Source: Chrysoperla carnea (taxonomy: Eukaryota > Arthropoda > Insecta > Neuroptera > Chrysopidae). Taken from it: DNA of 64,000 bases. The stretch is from the NCBI RefSeq assembly GCF_905475395.1, contig NC_058340.1:76300181-76364180 (forward strand), read 5' to 3'. A model generated the notes under the pieces. The model was given only the letters and a program-made list of their open reading frames with translations. It was not told the DNA's origin and searched no databases. Both the position numbers and the translations under genes were made by a program. This document shows positions 36,173-49,300 of this stretch, piece by piece; the first letter of the stretch is position 1; every line of letters begins with the position of its first letter.

Positions 36173-36388
36173 TATTTTTTTATTTAATTTGACCGGATTA
36201 TTAGGGGTTCCCATCAGTCGATTTCTGTGGTTATTTACATTAATCTAATTTTGATTGGCATAATGATTAATAATTTAAAAAAAACTAGTTTGCAACTTAA
36301 AGTGATGCCCTCGTGGGCAAGTCCTTACTATGTTTTAAATTTTTATACAAATGATTTTATATAAAAAAAAAAATTATTTCCCTTAAGA

Positions 36389-36535
36389 TGTAATTTCATG
36401 ATGACGCTTGATGCTGGCTTTGAGCGACAAATAAGGATTTCTCCTCGCTGAAAAATACAACTATTTGCAGCGTGAAATTTAAAAGATGTAACTTCATGTT
36501 GAAGCTTGACGCTGGCTTTGGGCGTCAAATTAGGA
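36389..36535 (+). repeat. Tandem pair of a dispersed ~40-bp motif
   Basis: Two units about 97 bp apart share GATGTAA(T/C)TTCATG, then GCTTGA(T/C)GCTGGCTTTG. Relatives occur inverted at 53668-53705 and direct at 57285-57316. Confidence 0.6.
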
Positions 36536-36648
36536 ATCCACCTGAATGAAAAAAATAGAACTATGTCCAGCAACAAATTGTAAAAAAGAGCAACAAAAAA
36601 GTTTAGTAATCTATTGATTCTGTCAATCTAGACGAAAAAAAGGCCGGA

Positions 36649-37066
36649 CCTGGAAAAAATTTCAATGATGACTCTGAGGTTATAGATCGTTAATGCGGCA
36701 TGTAAATAACTTAAAAAAAAATTAAAAGAATTTTTCGTTCCGCTGTTTTTGAGAAAATCCAAAAAAATGGATGGAATGGATTTGGAATTCGTTTTTCTCG
36801 GAATCTATTGGTTTAAGGGAAAAGTTTTTCAAATAAAAAATGTAGAGGACATTGTCCGCTACATTTTATGTCATTGGAGCAACGTCATACGAGTTAAATT
36901 ACAAAAAGTAGGTGGCGCTAAAGTATCAAAAAAAGGGTTTTTCACGATTTTCATTAAGAAAAAATGATGTTTTTGTAAAAGTGTAAATGAGAAAATTGTT
37001 TGACTCAAAATTAGCTTCAACTTTTATTGAAACAATTTTTATGAAAAACTTTCCGTTTCCGAGCTA
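36649..37066 (+). repeat. Element B left TIR
   Basis: It shares GAGGTTATAGATCGTTA, TTTTTCGTTCCGCTGTTTTT and CAACGTCATACGAGTTAAAT with the right TIR. It has two pieces absent there, near 36765-36788 and at 36838-36872. The second contains the hairpin TGTAGAGGACATTGTCCGCT... (36839-36861). Confidence 0.85.
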
Positions 37067-37242
37067 TAGGCCAAAAATGCAACGCACCGTAGTTAACGGT
37101 TCTTTTGTCACTTTCGCCGGGCGAGTCGGCATAGTACGAACAAAGGACCGGTTTCTAACATCTGCCTAACTGTCTATGAATAGTACATTTTTCAGTTCCT
37201 ATAGTAACCTAAAGTAAAGGTCTGAAAATTTTTCTCTCCAAA

Positions 37243-37475
37243 AATGAATACCTGTTTCGTGTGTAATAGAACTGTTGAAGTGGGTGAAAAAAGAACTGTG
37301 GATTCAAAAATTCGGGAAAAATTAATAAGAGCATAATCAAAGATGATTTAACAATCGAAAAATTACTCAAGGATGAAAGCAAAACAATGGTTGTTCACAT
37401 CAAGTGCCACGAGACGTATGCTGATGGAGGCAATTCAAGGACTGCGTATGGTCGAAAAAGAGTTTTTTCACCAAG
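37243..37475 (+). pseudogene. Element B transposase-like gene, exon 1
   Basis: ATG 37243 opens MNTCFVCNRTVEVGEK; a shift near 37335 leads into HIKCHETYADGG. The CxxC...HxxxC arrangement parallels the start of the element A gene. The exon ends at CCAAG before GT (37476). Joining to 37954 keeps the frame, so the intron is probably real. Confidence 0.65.
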
Positions 37476-37953
37476 GTATTTACTCATTTATTTATAAATG
37501 TAATAGATAGAATACACGTGCATTTTTGAAGTTTATAAAATATGAATGTTTATAAAAACAAAAACAGACGTTAACATAATTATAAATTTTTGAAATTTAT
37601 AAAATATGAATGTTTATACATAAAAACAAAAACAGGTGTTTACATAATTATAAATTTTTGAAGTTGATCAAATATGAGTGTTTATAAAAACAACAACAGA
37701 TGTTTACATAATTATAAATTTTTGAAGTTTATAAAATATGAATGTTTATGAAAAAAAATAGATGTTAACATAAATGAAAATAATGCTCGTTCGTATGCCT
37801 AATGTATTTGTAATGGTCAGACATTTTCATTGACGCTCACCTTTATACCTGTGCAGGTTTTTCTTTTACCATCAGGCTATTCACAGTGTACAATTTTTTT
37901 AATGTCATTTTTCATTAATTATAAGATTTTATAATTCAAAACTAATTTTTTAG
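37476..37953 (+). other. Intron in the element B gene with a four-copy tandem repeat
   Basis: GT at 37476 and TTTTTTAG ending 37953 are good splice sites. 37523-37770 carries four copies of a 64-68 bp unit, each opening TTTTTGAAG and containing AAAATATGAATGTTTATA, starting at 37523, 37587, 37655 and 37719. Confidence 0.65.
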
Positions 37954-40192
37954 GAGACAATTCGGAGGAAAGAAAAACGTCATTAATGAGCCCGGCCTAT
38001 CGTCTCACTTGGAGCCAACCATCCCAAAATTCGATAGCAGAATATGTTTCCTTTGTTTTAAGAAAGGAAAAAACTTCATGAAAGAAACTTATGAAGTTAA
38101 ATCACCTTCTGTTAAGGAATATGTATTGAAAATGTTAGCAGCCCGACAGGATGATGTTAGTTTAAAAATTATCAGTCAGATAAAAGATGTGGATTTAGTG
38201 CAGCTCAAAGCTCGGTACCACAACAATTGTAAATCGAAACTTCACAGACATAATACAGGAAGTTTAGAGCCAGTTGGGCGGCCAACGAAAGCAGTTGATG
38301 ATGTCATGGAAATTATCTATTCTTACATTGACACTCTAGCTTCAATCGGATTTTCCTGCTCCTACTCGGAGATCCAGCTTTTGGAGGAGCGTTGTATGGA
38401 AAGGAATCAGCCTGTTCCTTTACCAGCTGCATTTTTTCAATGGGTTGCAGATAAAGCGGATTTCAATATCAATACTTTGGATGGTCATAATACATGGCAT
38501 GTCATGGGAATGATTCAGTGTGTCACTCCAGCCAACATGATTAAGGTAGAGGTTCCAGTGCATAGAGATGCAAGCAAAAGAAGATCGATTAATGCCGCCG
38601 AATTAGGAAAAATCGAATTGGTTCCGTACGGTTCGTTTCCTGGTTGGAACGGTTTTATGGAACAAGTAACACAGGGCCAATCGTTTGAAACTTCAAAAAT
38701 ATTGTTTTTGCTTTTTATCAACGCATCCCCTTCTGACCTGTGAACAATACTTACAACCCTTTTGTATATCTGCAAATGTGGAGACACGTGCGAACAAATA
38801 ACTAAGTTTGCAACCTTTGATCAACAATTATACTGGAAGGCTAGAGATATTGTTCAGAGCGCTCCGGAGAATTTCAAAGACGATTTGCAGAACGTCGTTG
38901 TTCGCCTCGGCAGGTTCCATCTTCTACTATCCTACATGAGTACAATAGGCAATATTATGGATGGCAGCGGGTTAGCAGATTTGTGGGCTTCCATTTATGC
39001 TGAAGGATCACTACCGCATATGCTACTTGGAAAGGCGTATGGAAGAGCAGTTCGAGCGCATCTACTCACTAATTTAGCTCTTGCAAAAATAATCTTGGAC
39101 TCCTTGGATGTAGATGAACCAACATTTGAGGAAACGCGAGATTTTCTGGACGGAGTTATTCAATCGAACGACAGAACTGGCATATTACACGCTGTAAACA
39201 CTGATGCAATGACTAGGTTCTGTGAGTTATTTGAAAAAACTGTTGGTATTAGAGCAACGAGGTCCAACTGCAAAGCTGTGGGTTCAATACTATCGCATGA
39301 CTTGTCTCTTGAAACAGTTTATTGAAGCGGAACGTACCGGAAATTGGACTTTGCACGTAACTACAATCCGGAAGATGCTGCCATTCTTTCATTCGAGTGG
39401 ACATTTTAATTACGCGAAATCTGCACATCTTTATTTGCAAGACATGGTTACCTTGAAGGAAAGGATGACACCAACAGAATTCAGTGATTTTACTGAACGA
39501 GGATGCACGTGTACTTCAAAAAACTACAACATGGAGGCACTCCGGAACGAATTTACACACCAAAATCGTTCAAACATCCTTCAGCGGTTGTGATACCACT
39601 TTGGCACCATATCTACAGGGAAAACAGAAAATCATCAAGGCTTTGAAAGGCAACTTAGAACTGCAATCTGCAGTAAAAAATTTCAACGAACCATATTGTA
39701 GTACTAATATCATCGAAACCGCAAGACAAGAGATGTTTATCGCTTTATACAGTCCTGTCCAATCATCAAAACCATCGGCTAGGACAACTTCCAACACCAC
39801 AGATCCATCTGCCATAACCACTTCGGAAGGCAAAGAAGAAGATGAACTCCATAAACTTCCTAGACTTGCTAAACTACGCTACCAAAAATTTAGCCAATGT
39901 GCAGCAAAAACAAAAATTAATTTAAGTTCTCTACCACCATCAGTTGATGCTGCCAATTTTCATAGCCAACAAGTATATCTGCAAGTGCAATCCTGGAAGG
40001 GAAACGATTATGAACCTACAATCTGGGGATATAATAACACTTCTCAAGGCAACTGCAACCAATAAGGACAGAGGTAAACCAAGCACCTCCAGAACTCATG
40101 AAACTTGTCACCTGCGGTTGTAAAACGAACTGCGGAAAAGCTTGTGGATGTAGGAAGGCGGGTCTCCAATGCTCTATTGCTTGCAAACATTG
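37954..40192 (+). pseudogene. Element B transposase-like gene, main part
   Basis: 38009-38743 holds a second zinc pattern, CFLCFKKG... with YHNNC, and HNTWHVMGMIQ. After a shift near 38745, 38762-39325 gives VVRLGRFHLLLSYMSTIG, GSGLADLWASIYAEGS and GKAYGRAVRAH, aligned in position with GSFHLMM... and GKHFNRCKRLHP of gene A. 39222-39560 gives HFNYAKSAHLYLQDM. Near 39570 the sequence jumps to FSGCDTTLAPYLQGK, so the EEADT segment present in gene A has been deleted. 40100-40192 encodes CGCKTNCGKACGCRKAGL and CSIACKHC, a Cys-rich finger, cut by the Copia-3 LTR. Role inferred as transposase; inactive here. Confidence 0.7.
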
Positions 40193-40483
40193 TGTTGGAG
40201 AAGACTTTACGTTTTCTCATACTTGAGTAAGTGCGCTTGGCAGTGCGCACTATGTCATGGCGGCTTTGCACCCCTCCACTCGCTTTTTGGGACATATCCA
40301 ACTCTGACTCGAGCAAGCAGACGAGCAACAAGTTCAATAGATATATGTATTTTTTGAATACACATAATTATTAAATAATAATTAATAAAGATATAGAAGA
40401 CTATAATAATAAGTCAAGTGTTTAATTAATTAACGGAACCTATAATCTCCTCTCCTCAACAAAATTAAATATAAAGTCTAAAA
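40193..40483 (+). repeat. Copia-3 5' LTR
   Basis: It begins TGTTGGAGAAGACTTTACG. It contains the palindrome-like GTGCGCTTGGCAGTGCGCAC and an AATAATTAATAAAG signal. Confidence 0.95.
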
Positions 40484-41772
40484 GGTTATGGGACCAACAC
40501 GCTGTGTGTGAGAAAGGAGACTTTTGTGATTACAAAAAGAAGTGAACAAATTTTTTTGATAATAATTAGAAATCTGGTAAGTGGCCACATAAAATTTTTT
40601 ATTAATTGTCGACATAATAAATCAAGCGCTTGAATGAATGTTACACGTGAGATTGAAATTAGAATGTGCACATAGTTTAAGATTTATTAAGAATTTACCC
40701 TTACAGGAAAATATAAATAAATATTAGATCAATTAAAGAAGTGTTAAAATAAAAAAAAAAAAAAAATAAATTTTTTTTAGAATTATTAAAGTTTCAAAAT
40801 GGATGACACAAAATTAATTTTCTTTGTTTTCAAAGGAAAAATATATAAAACGAATAATATTTGTGTATGTGCTGCATACAACAACCGGCAAAAGCCGGTA
40901 TGTCTGAGCAGGCATAAACAAGCATGAGAGATAGAGACGGAGATATGCGTACGACAGTAACGGACGCTTGAAAAGTAAACAAGAAAGCTGTCTGTCTTTC
41001 TCTTTGCTTCTTGTCAAACGAAGCATTCTTAGCTTATAGATGTACATATATACATATAATACAGATAAAAGTGTTTTGAAAACATTTTTATTCTAAGTTT
41101 TTTTTAATATATATTTTTTTTCTTCTCTTTGTCTCTAAACTCTCGGAATTTTTTTTATTTTAGAAAAGTGAAAATTAATCATTTAATAATATTTATATAA
41201 TATTTATATGATTATTGATTAATAATATTTTTATAATAATAATCAGTATAAAACAACGTTGCTTAGACTAAAGTATTAGATAAATTAGATATAAAATCGA
41301 GTTTTATTATTTTCGTATAATAAAACAAAAATAAGAATAAAATTAAATTATATAATTCGCTAGCTCAAATCATAAACAAATAAAAAGTAATAACTGCTGT
41401 GCAGGGAACGCTTTTGTTTAAATTAAGCAATCATTATGAACACGCTCTTGAGCATCACACGTGTGCGATCGGCTCTTCCCGGTAATTTCGAGTGCTGTGC
41501 CTTGAAACGAGAGGAAGAGAGCGCGTGTGGTGTATCGGTGTGTGGGAGGATGACAGCTGATTTCGAACAGTTTTGACTTGCTGTGCAGTCAAGATAGGGC
41601 GAAATCATTCAAGTGAAGAGAGATTTATTGAACTCTCAATTGTTAAATAAAGAAAAAAAAAAAAAAAAAAAAATGTTTGGTATTTTATTACAAAAATCTA
41701 AATCTGTAAATATTTTATTACAGAATTGTCGCTTGAATAAAAAAAAAAAAAAAAAGGAAAAATAGAGCTAGT
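40484..41772 (+). other. Copia-3 leader
   Basis: 1.3 kb without a supported reading frame. It starts with the primer site and carries A runs at 40751-40767, 41652-41672 and 41741-41755. The length is unusual for copia; regulatory content is unknown. Confidence 0.6.
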
Positions 41773-42552
41773 ATGTCGACTGATAATCAAGACGAAATTT
41801 TTGAACAGCAAAAGGAAATTTTAGATGATTCATCATTAGAAAATGAATTATTGGAGGGTGATGGAGAAAATACACAAAATAAAGGTAATTTTTTTTTGTT
41901 TGATTTGTCCTAGATGGTAAACAATGTTATTAGAAATTAGAAAAAGGATCCAATTTTTTTTAGTATTAGAAATAGATGTGATAAAATGAATTAAATTTAT
42001 TTTATCATAAAAATCCAAACATTATAGAAAATATTGTTTACAGAAAATCAATCAGAAGAAGAAGAAACAAGGGATAATCCCCCTAATATTGAATCTGATA
42101 TTCATAATTTTAAGTTGGTCACATGTATGCGAGATCAGCAATATTTGGTTAAGTCCATGAAACAAGTCATGGAAAAACACCTCAACATGCTGGGTGAAGT
42201 CGAAAGTATAACAAGAAATTTAGCTACAGCAGAAAGAACACGACTAGAAACAATACGAGAACAACGTTTAGCAACTGAAGAAGTGAGAAAGGTCTTGGTA
42301 GAAGCACAAAAAATCTCATCAACAATACAACAAACACCAGCGGATTCAGAACGACAATTTAGACGATTAGATGGAAATGTATTCAATTCTACCACAATAG
42401 ACGCAACATTAGAAGCAAGTCACATACAACAACCCAATGCTAGTATTGGTCAAAATGTAAGTTTAGAAATAGCACAAGCATTAAATAATACGGCACTAGA
42501 AATTAGAAAAACTTTAGAATCAAAAGGGTCAGATAATAAAAAAAGATTATAA
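41773..42552 (+). CDS. Copia-3 ORF1: small upstream protein, apparently spliced
   Basis: ATG 41773 encodes 37 residues (MSTDNQDEIFEQQ...), ending AAAG before GTAATT at 41885. An acceptor TTTACAG ends at 42043, and joining restores one frame into ENQSEEEETRD and on to the stop at 42552, about 207 residues in all. The product is acidic at the start, then has a helical coiled-coil-like stretch (TRLETIREQRLATEEVRKVL). It has no knuckle or other known domain. It lies just before the gag-pol frame (42572). The same donor would also join in frame to an acceptor near the 3' end (51873), adding EKPAKPEEKK and a stop. Function unknown. Confidence 0.55.
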
Positions 42553-42571
42553 ATTAACTAGAAAAAGCAAT

Positions 42572-45500
42572 ATGGATGTTTGGATGGATCATTTGAGAAG
42601 TGAATTAACAGAAAAAGATTTAATTGATGTAATAAATGATCAAATTAATCCACCAAACAACCTTACTGCTGATACCATATCAAAAAGACGTAATAAAGTT
42701 AGACGCATAATAATATCACATTTAGAAGAATATTATCATGCAGAAGTTTTAAATATTTCTGATCCTAAGTTAGTCCTACAAAGAATTAGAGAATTTAGAA
42801 GAACAGAAAACAATTTAACTCATTCAGCTGTTAGAACTCAATTATATAACTTAAAGCTAAATAAAAATGAATCAGCTCATAATTTTATTACTAGATTTAA
42901 TGAGTTAATTAGAAGTTATGAAAATTGTGAAGAAGCAATTCCTTTGACAAATGAGGAAAAACGATCTGCATTTTATCAAGCAGTATCGGACACAGAACCC
43001 GATATTAGATCTGCTGATTTAATGAAAAGGCAAATGGGTGAACAAATGACTTTAGATCAATTAAAATCATATTTATTACAGTTAGAAGCAGAGAGGAAAG
43101 CAGCTAAACCCCAAAAAGCTACAACAACAACAGCAAACTCAGCTCAGGTTAAACCAGCCTGGCAGAGTGGTCCTCACCGTAATTGCCATAGATGTAATAA
43201 AACAGGGCATAATGAGAGTGATTGTCCTCTAATTAAATACGATTTGTATTTTTGCTATGTGTGCCGACAAGTATCTAGCCACATAGGTACAAATTGTCCT
43301 AAACGTGGTAATGAAAATTACAAAGGAGGAAATTCATCTAGAGGAAGAGGGTATGTAAACAAATTAGATAATAAACAAAAATGGTCAAGCACATCAAAAA
43401 CAGATAATCAAACTAGAGGTAGAGGTAGAATTGTATACAAAGGGGGTCAAACGTCGTTCAACCGCAATAATAAAAAGCCCTACAGTCGTCCACAAAAATC
43501 AAATGCTAAAGCTAATCTAACAGGTGAGATTTTAAATGATAATACAAGTACAAAAGAAATAAAGTTCGTAGCAGATTCGGGTGCTACAGAACATATAGTT
43601 AAGAAAAGCATAATTCTAAGTAATTTTAAATATTGCTCAAATGAGGTTATTAAAAGTGCTAATAAAAATAGAATAGCTGATATAAAAATAGATGGAAAAG
43701 GTGATTTGTATTTATACAAAGTAAATACAAATCAGTCTATAAAATTAACAAATGTATTAGCTGCTGAAAACATCGCGAAAAATTTAATATCATTAAGACG
43801 CTTTGTAGATGCTGGACTAGGAATATATTTAGACGATAAAACTTTAACAATCTTCGATAAAATTACGGGAGATGAATTTTTATCAGGAAAATATGAAAAA
43901 CCAAATTGGATTGTAACATTAAAAGTTAATACAAATGATTCAGAAAATTGCGAAGTAAAATCATATCAATGTAATGGGCAAATAATATCAGATTTTGACC
44001 ATCTTGATCAATCTCAGACAAATGATGTTTTGGGTTTATCAGTTTCGGAGGGAGAAACTACCCAAAACATCAGATGCGATTCGTCAGGGATTGGGAGGGA
44101 GAAGTGTCGGGATGAACAAAATCTGAATGAAAACGAAAATAATACGGGCATAGAAAAATTAGAATCAGATTTTAAATTAGATGAGCAAACTTTGAATAGA
44201 AAAATATTAGATTTAAATTCGGTGAAAGAATTAGAAAAGTTCAATAAAATGAAAGAGTTAGAGTCAAATAAAACGGTAATTAAAAATAACAAATTAGATG
44301 AAGCCATGTTATGGCATTGTAGACTAGGTCATCCGTCGTTTAAATACTTAAAAGAAATACAAAAATCAAATGAAATATTAAAGAAAATAAATTTTACAAA
44401 AGAAATTCAAAATTGTGAAACGTGTATTTTAGCAAAAATGGAAAAATTACCATTCAAAGAGACTAGAACTAGATCGGTTAGACCTCTACACACGATTCAT
44501 GTTGATACCATGGGACCAATAACACCCTTATCGTTCCCTGGTGAAAATAGATTCATCATTGTTTTTATAGATGATTTTTCTAGATATGCTCAAGTATATC
44601 CAGTGCAAAACAAGAGTGAAGCAGGTAATGTTCTTAGAAAATTCTTGATTAGAATGCGAAATCTGATAGGAAAAGATAGTAAAGTATGTTACATTAGAAC
44701 AGATAATGGTACAGAATTTTGTGGAGGGGAATTTCTAGAAATAATGAAAGAAGAGAAAATAGAAGAAAACTTTGCACCACCTTACACTCCAGAACACAAT
44801 GGTACAGCTGAAAAATTTAACAAAACGTTACAGCAGAAAATTAGAGCGTTGCTAATTGGTTCTGGGGTACCAAAAAGGTTCTGGTCTTTGGCAGCTGAAA
44901 CAGCAGTTAATGTTTATAATAGAACACCGCACAAATCAAATAATTTTGAAACTCCATTATATAGAATAAATTCAAGTCTGAAAAATCATTTAGATTCACT
45001 TAGAAGGTTTGGTTGTTTAGCTTATGTGAGAATACCAATCACAGAAACCAAGTTCTCCGAAAGAGCGTTAAAAACAATATTGGTAGGTTATTCAAGCACA
45101 GGGTATGTTTTGTGGCATTATTCAACGAATAGATTTATAAATTCAAGACATGTTAAATTCAATGAAAAACAAGTATATAAAGACTTGTTAGATGTTGATA
45201 GATTAGAAGAACATGGAAAACTAGATGAAAATAATATAGACTGGTTTAACGTAGAAGAAAATAACTCCATTCCCATTATTAATAATGAGTTAGTATTAGA
45301 GGAACAAATAGATAAGAAAAACCTGAAGCGGGGTAGACCAAAGAAAAAATCATTAGAAGAACAGGAAATAAAAGAAAAAGAGGTTAAAATACCAAAGTTA
45401 TCCAAAAGAATTCCAAAACCAAAATTAGATGAAAATTTTGTTTATAGAGCAAAAACTCAACTGATAGAAGATACTAGTTTTGCATTCTTTACAGCAAAAG

Positions 45501-45909
45501 ATATTGAAATAGACAAATTTCAATTCGGTCAAAATTTAGATGGGCAGGAAAACAAAGCAATAGAAATAAATGAACTAAAACATGCTATGTTTGCAAATAT
45601 TAATAAAGATCCTACTAATTGCGATGAAGCTAGAAAAAGAGCGGATTGGCCGAAGTGGAAAAAGGCCATGGAAGAAGAAATTAAATCAATGGATGATAAT
45701 CAGGTATGGGATATCGTTGACAGGCCAACTACAACCATTAGAGGAGAGAAATCAAATATTATAGACTCTAGATGGATATTTAAAACAAAAGAAGATAAAA
45801 ATGGAGAAATAATTTATAAAGCTAGACTAGTAATCAGGGGTTTTAAAGATAGACATGTGTATGAATTGAGAGAAACATATGCTCCTGTATCTAGATTATC
45901 AGTAGTCAG
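42572..45909 (+). CDS. Copia-3 gag-pol, part before Copia-4
   Basis: ATG 42572 opens MDVWMDHLRSELTEKD, a retrotransposon gag. Two knuckles follow: CHRCNKTGHNESDC and the variant CYVCRQVSSHIGTNC. The protease site is VADSGATEHIV. The integrase zinc domain is WHCRLGHPS...CETCILAK; the core triad is D in HVDTMGP, D in RTDNGTEF, E in NGTAEKFNKT. RT starts at SRWIFKTKED and YKARLVIRGFK and is cut after APVSRLSVV by the Copia-4 LTR at 45910. The frame is open throughout, about 1110 residues. It was intact when Copia-4 inserted. Confidence 0.93.
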
Positions 45910-46128
45910 TGTTAGATATTAAAATTGAAATACGCGCCTCTTATAATTTTATGTAAACAATGTATACCTAGATGGCACATATGTAAACATTATAATATAG
46001 CAAGGAGAGTTCCAACATGTGTGTAAAAAGGTGACTGTAATGAATAAAACTAAATTGATTGTAATCGATCTTTTTTATTATATTAAATCATTCAACAAAT
46101 TTATCTTTCAATAAACATAAATTTATCA
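45910..46128 (+). repeat. Copia-4 5' LTR
   Basis: It begins TGTTAGATATTAAAATTG and ends TTTATCA, with the standard TG...CA ends. Confidence 0.97.
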
Positions 46129-46302
46129 GGTTATGGGCCCAGATTTTCTCTGGGTAGTGCGCGATGTTAAAAATAAATTAATAAAAATAAAAACTGAAAA
46201 CAGTCTAACAATAAAATTAGTGAGGTTACGTATATTGGAACAGCGTGGAAAATTCTATGTACTTTTTGGAGGGAAAACGTGTTGGTTAAATTACAATTTA
46301 AG

Positions 46303-49300
46303 ATGGCTGTTAATAATATAGTAGTGCCTATTTTGGAGGCAAATAACTACAATAATTGGGAATTTCGAATGAAACTAATTTTGCAAAGAGAAAACTGCAG
46401 CAAAGCATTAGAAGATCCACCAGAAGAAACAGCAACTAATGAAGTGAAGTTGTCCTTCTCGAAAGCGGATATTAAAGCTCAATCATTAATTGTACAAGGG
46501 GTGTCAGACAAACATTTGGATATAATTAAAGACTGCACAAGTGCAAAATCGCAATTCGAAAGTTTAAAAAATGTGTTTGTGAGAACAAGCTCGTTCACAA
46601 AATTATCTCTGTGGAGGAAGTTAATTAACCTTAAACATGATGTGAATGAAGGGTTAGAAGACCATTTCTTCAAATTTGAAACTATAATTCGCGAACTTAA
46701 AGATCAAGGATCAAACATCAATGATAGTGATCAAGTATGTCATTTTCTTCTCTCTTTACCTTCTAAATACGATATAGTCGTCACAGCCATCGAAACTATT
46801 AAAGATGTTAAGATGGATTTCGTGAAATCAAGGTTACTGGATGAAGAGTTGAAAATAAGTTCCAAAGACAGTATTGAAAATGAAACGGTGTTCAAAGCTA
46901 GTACAAATAAAGGATGTTTCACATGTGGTAGTACATTGCATATACAAGTATATTGTCCAAAAAGAAAAGTCCCACCACATAGAGAAGGAAATAAAAACTT
47001 TCAACAAAATAATAGAGGTTGGAATACAAATTATAAAAATTACCAAAATGAAAGCTATCAAAATAAAAGGGATAATTATCGTGAAAGTAAACAAGCAGCT
47101 AATACAGCTGAAGATACCTATGTAAATTTATACGCAGCAAATGTTTGTAATGAAAAAACCGGAAAAATAGTTTTTGTGTTGGATTCTGGAGCAAGCAATC
47201 ATTTTGTTCAAGATTGTTTGGAACCTGTTATGCATGACGTTGAAAAATTGACACACTTTGTCGAAATTTGTACTGCGAATGGTCAAGTCATGAGAACAAA
47301 TAAACAAGGAGTATTGAAAGCGGAATGTCAAGGTCGAAAAATAAATATTAAAGCACTTATCGTTCCAGGAATCAAACATAATCTTATATCAGCGTCAAAA
47401 ATGACAGACAATGGTCATAAAATAATAGTCGAACAAGAAAAAACGATAATAACTAGTAACAATTTTAATTTAGAATGTGAAAAGGAAAATGGTTTATTCG
47501 TTCTAAAATTAGACGAAATAATAAAGAAAGCAGAAAACTGTCAGGTAATGGTTGAAAATTTGTGGCATAAACGATTAGGACATGCAAGTAAAGAAGCTAT
47601 TGCAAAGTTGGGATTAAAAATGTCAGATACAATTTGTTCATCGTGTGTAGAAGGAAAAGCTACTAGATATCCTTTTAAAAGAAATGAACAAAAAGCAAAA
47701 ACTATTGGAGAGCTTGTACACAGCGATATATGTGGACCAATAAATCCAGGGACGTATGACGAAGGTAAATATTTTCAAGTCATCTTGGATGATTGCAGTC
47801 ACTTTGTAGTTGTGAAAATATTAAAATTCAAAAATGAAGCTGAAAAAAATATAAAAGAATATGTAAATGAAATGGAAAGACAATTTGACATACGAGTAAA
47901 AAGGTTTAGGTTTGATAATGGGGGAGAATTCTCATCGGAAAATTTCAAGAATTTTTGTAGACAAAAAGGAATTAGATTAGAATATACGATGGCGTATAGT
48001 CCTCAACAAAATGGAAAATCAGAACGTATGAATAGGACCCTACTGAATATGATTCGAACAAAAATAGCAGACTCAGGTATACCAAAAACTCTGTGGGGAG
48101 AAGCACTAAAGTGCTCAGTGTACGAGTTGAACAGAACACCAACAACTGGATTAGAATCAAATCAAACTCCTTCGATAATGTGGCATGGACGAAATGATAT
48201 AAGTAAACTGAAAATATTTGGATGTAGAAGTTGGTTCACAATAATGCCAAAAGGTAGCAAACTTGAACCCAAGGCCAAGAAGGCAGTTATGGTTGGTTAT
48301 TGCGGTGGAGGGTATCGATTATGGTTACCAGATGAAAATAAGATCATCAAGTCGAGAGATGTACGGTTTGATGAAAATATAATGGAGTATAAATTTAAAA
48401 ATAATGAAGAAAAGAGATATCTGCGAGCCGAAGTAGACGTGGATCAAGAAGAAGAAACCGAAATAAATACAAAGAAGATTGAAACAGACGAAGAAAATGA
48501 AGAAAATAAAAATCATGAAGAAAGTGAAGAAGAAGATGTCGTGTCAGCCAATACAAGAACAAAATCTGGGCGAAGTATTACAAGACCGAAAAATTTATCC
48601 GACTATGAAATATATGAAGCATATTGTTTATTGTCAAGTTCAAGTGAAGAACCGAAAACGTACAAAGAAGCAGCAAAATCACCAGAATGGCAACAAGCGA
48701 TAGAACGTGAATTAGAATCTCACAAGAAACTGGAAACATGGTCATTAGCCGAACTTCCAGAAGATAAAATAGCTATTGATACACGATGGATTTTTAAAAT
48801 CAAAGAAGGTGGTCAGAAGAAAGCCCGATTAGTAGCAAAAGGCTTTCAAGTGCCCAAAGAAGACGAAGAGTTTAGTTATTCACCAGTTTGTAGACTTTCA
48901 ACTATCAGAATTTTGTTATCAATAACAATTCAAAGAAATTGGACACTAAGTCAAATAGACGTTCCAACAGCATTTCTTAATGGAATATTGGAAAATGACG
49001 TGTACATAAAAACACCCGAAGGTTTAAATTGTCAATCTCAAGTGTTGAAATTGAATAGAGCCTTGTATGGTTTAAGAAATGCACCAAAATGCTGGAATAT
49101 TAAATTCAATGAAGTTATGACGAAACTTAAGTTTAATCGTTCAGAGTATGATTATTGCCTATATAAAAACAATGATGTGTATTTGATATTGTTTGTTGAC
49201 GATGCGCTAATTACAGGACCAAAAGAGAAAGTTGAAAAGTTGGTGAAAGATTTATACATTGAATTCAATGTTAAAAACATAAAAGAAGTAAAAATGTTCT

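Noticed and set aside
36749..37169. Two short plus-strand frames
   Set aside because: The first and most of the second lie in the left TIR of element B, whose inverted copy does not keep the frames open; the part past 37066 shows no recognisable motif.
37523..37770. Regularly spaced repeats considered as a CRISPR array
   Set aside because: Repeats are tandem without unique spacers, inside a eukaryotic intron; it is a minisatellite.
46133..46321. 62-residue frame just after the Copia-4 5' LTR
   Set aside because: It covers the primer-binding site and leader and has no family match; the polyprotein starts at 46303 in another frame.
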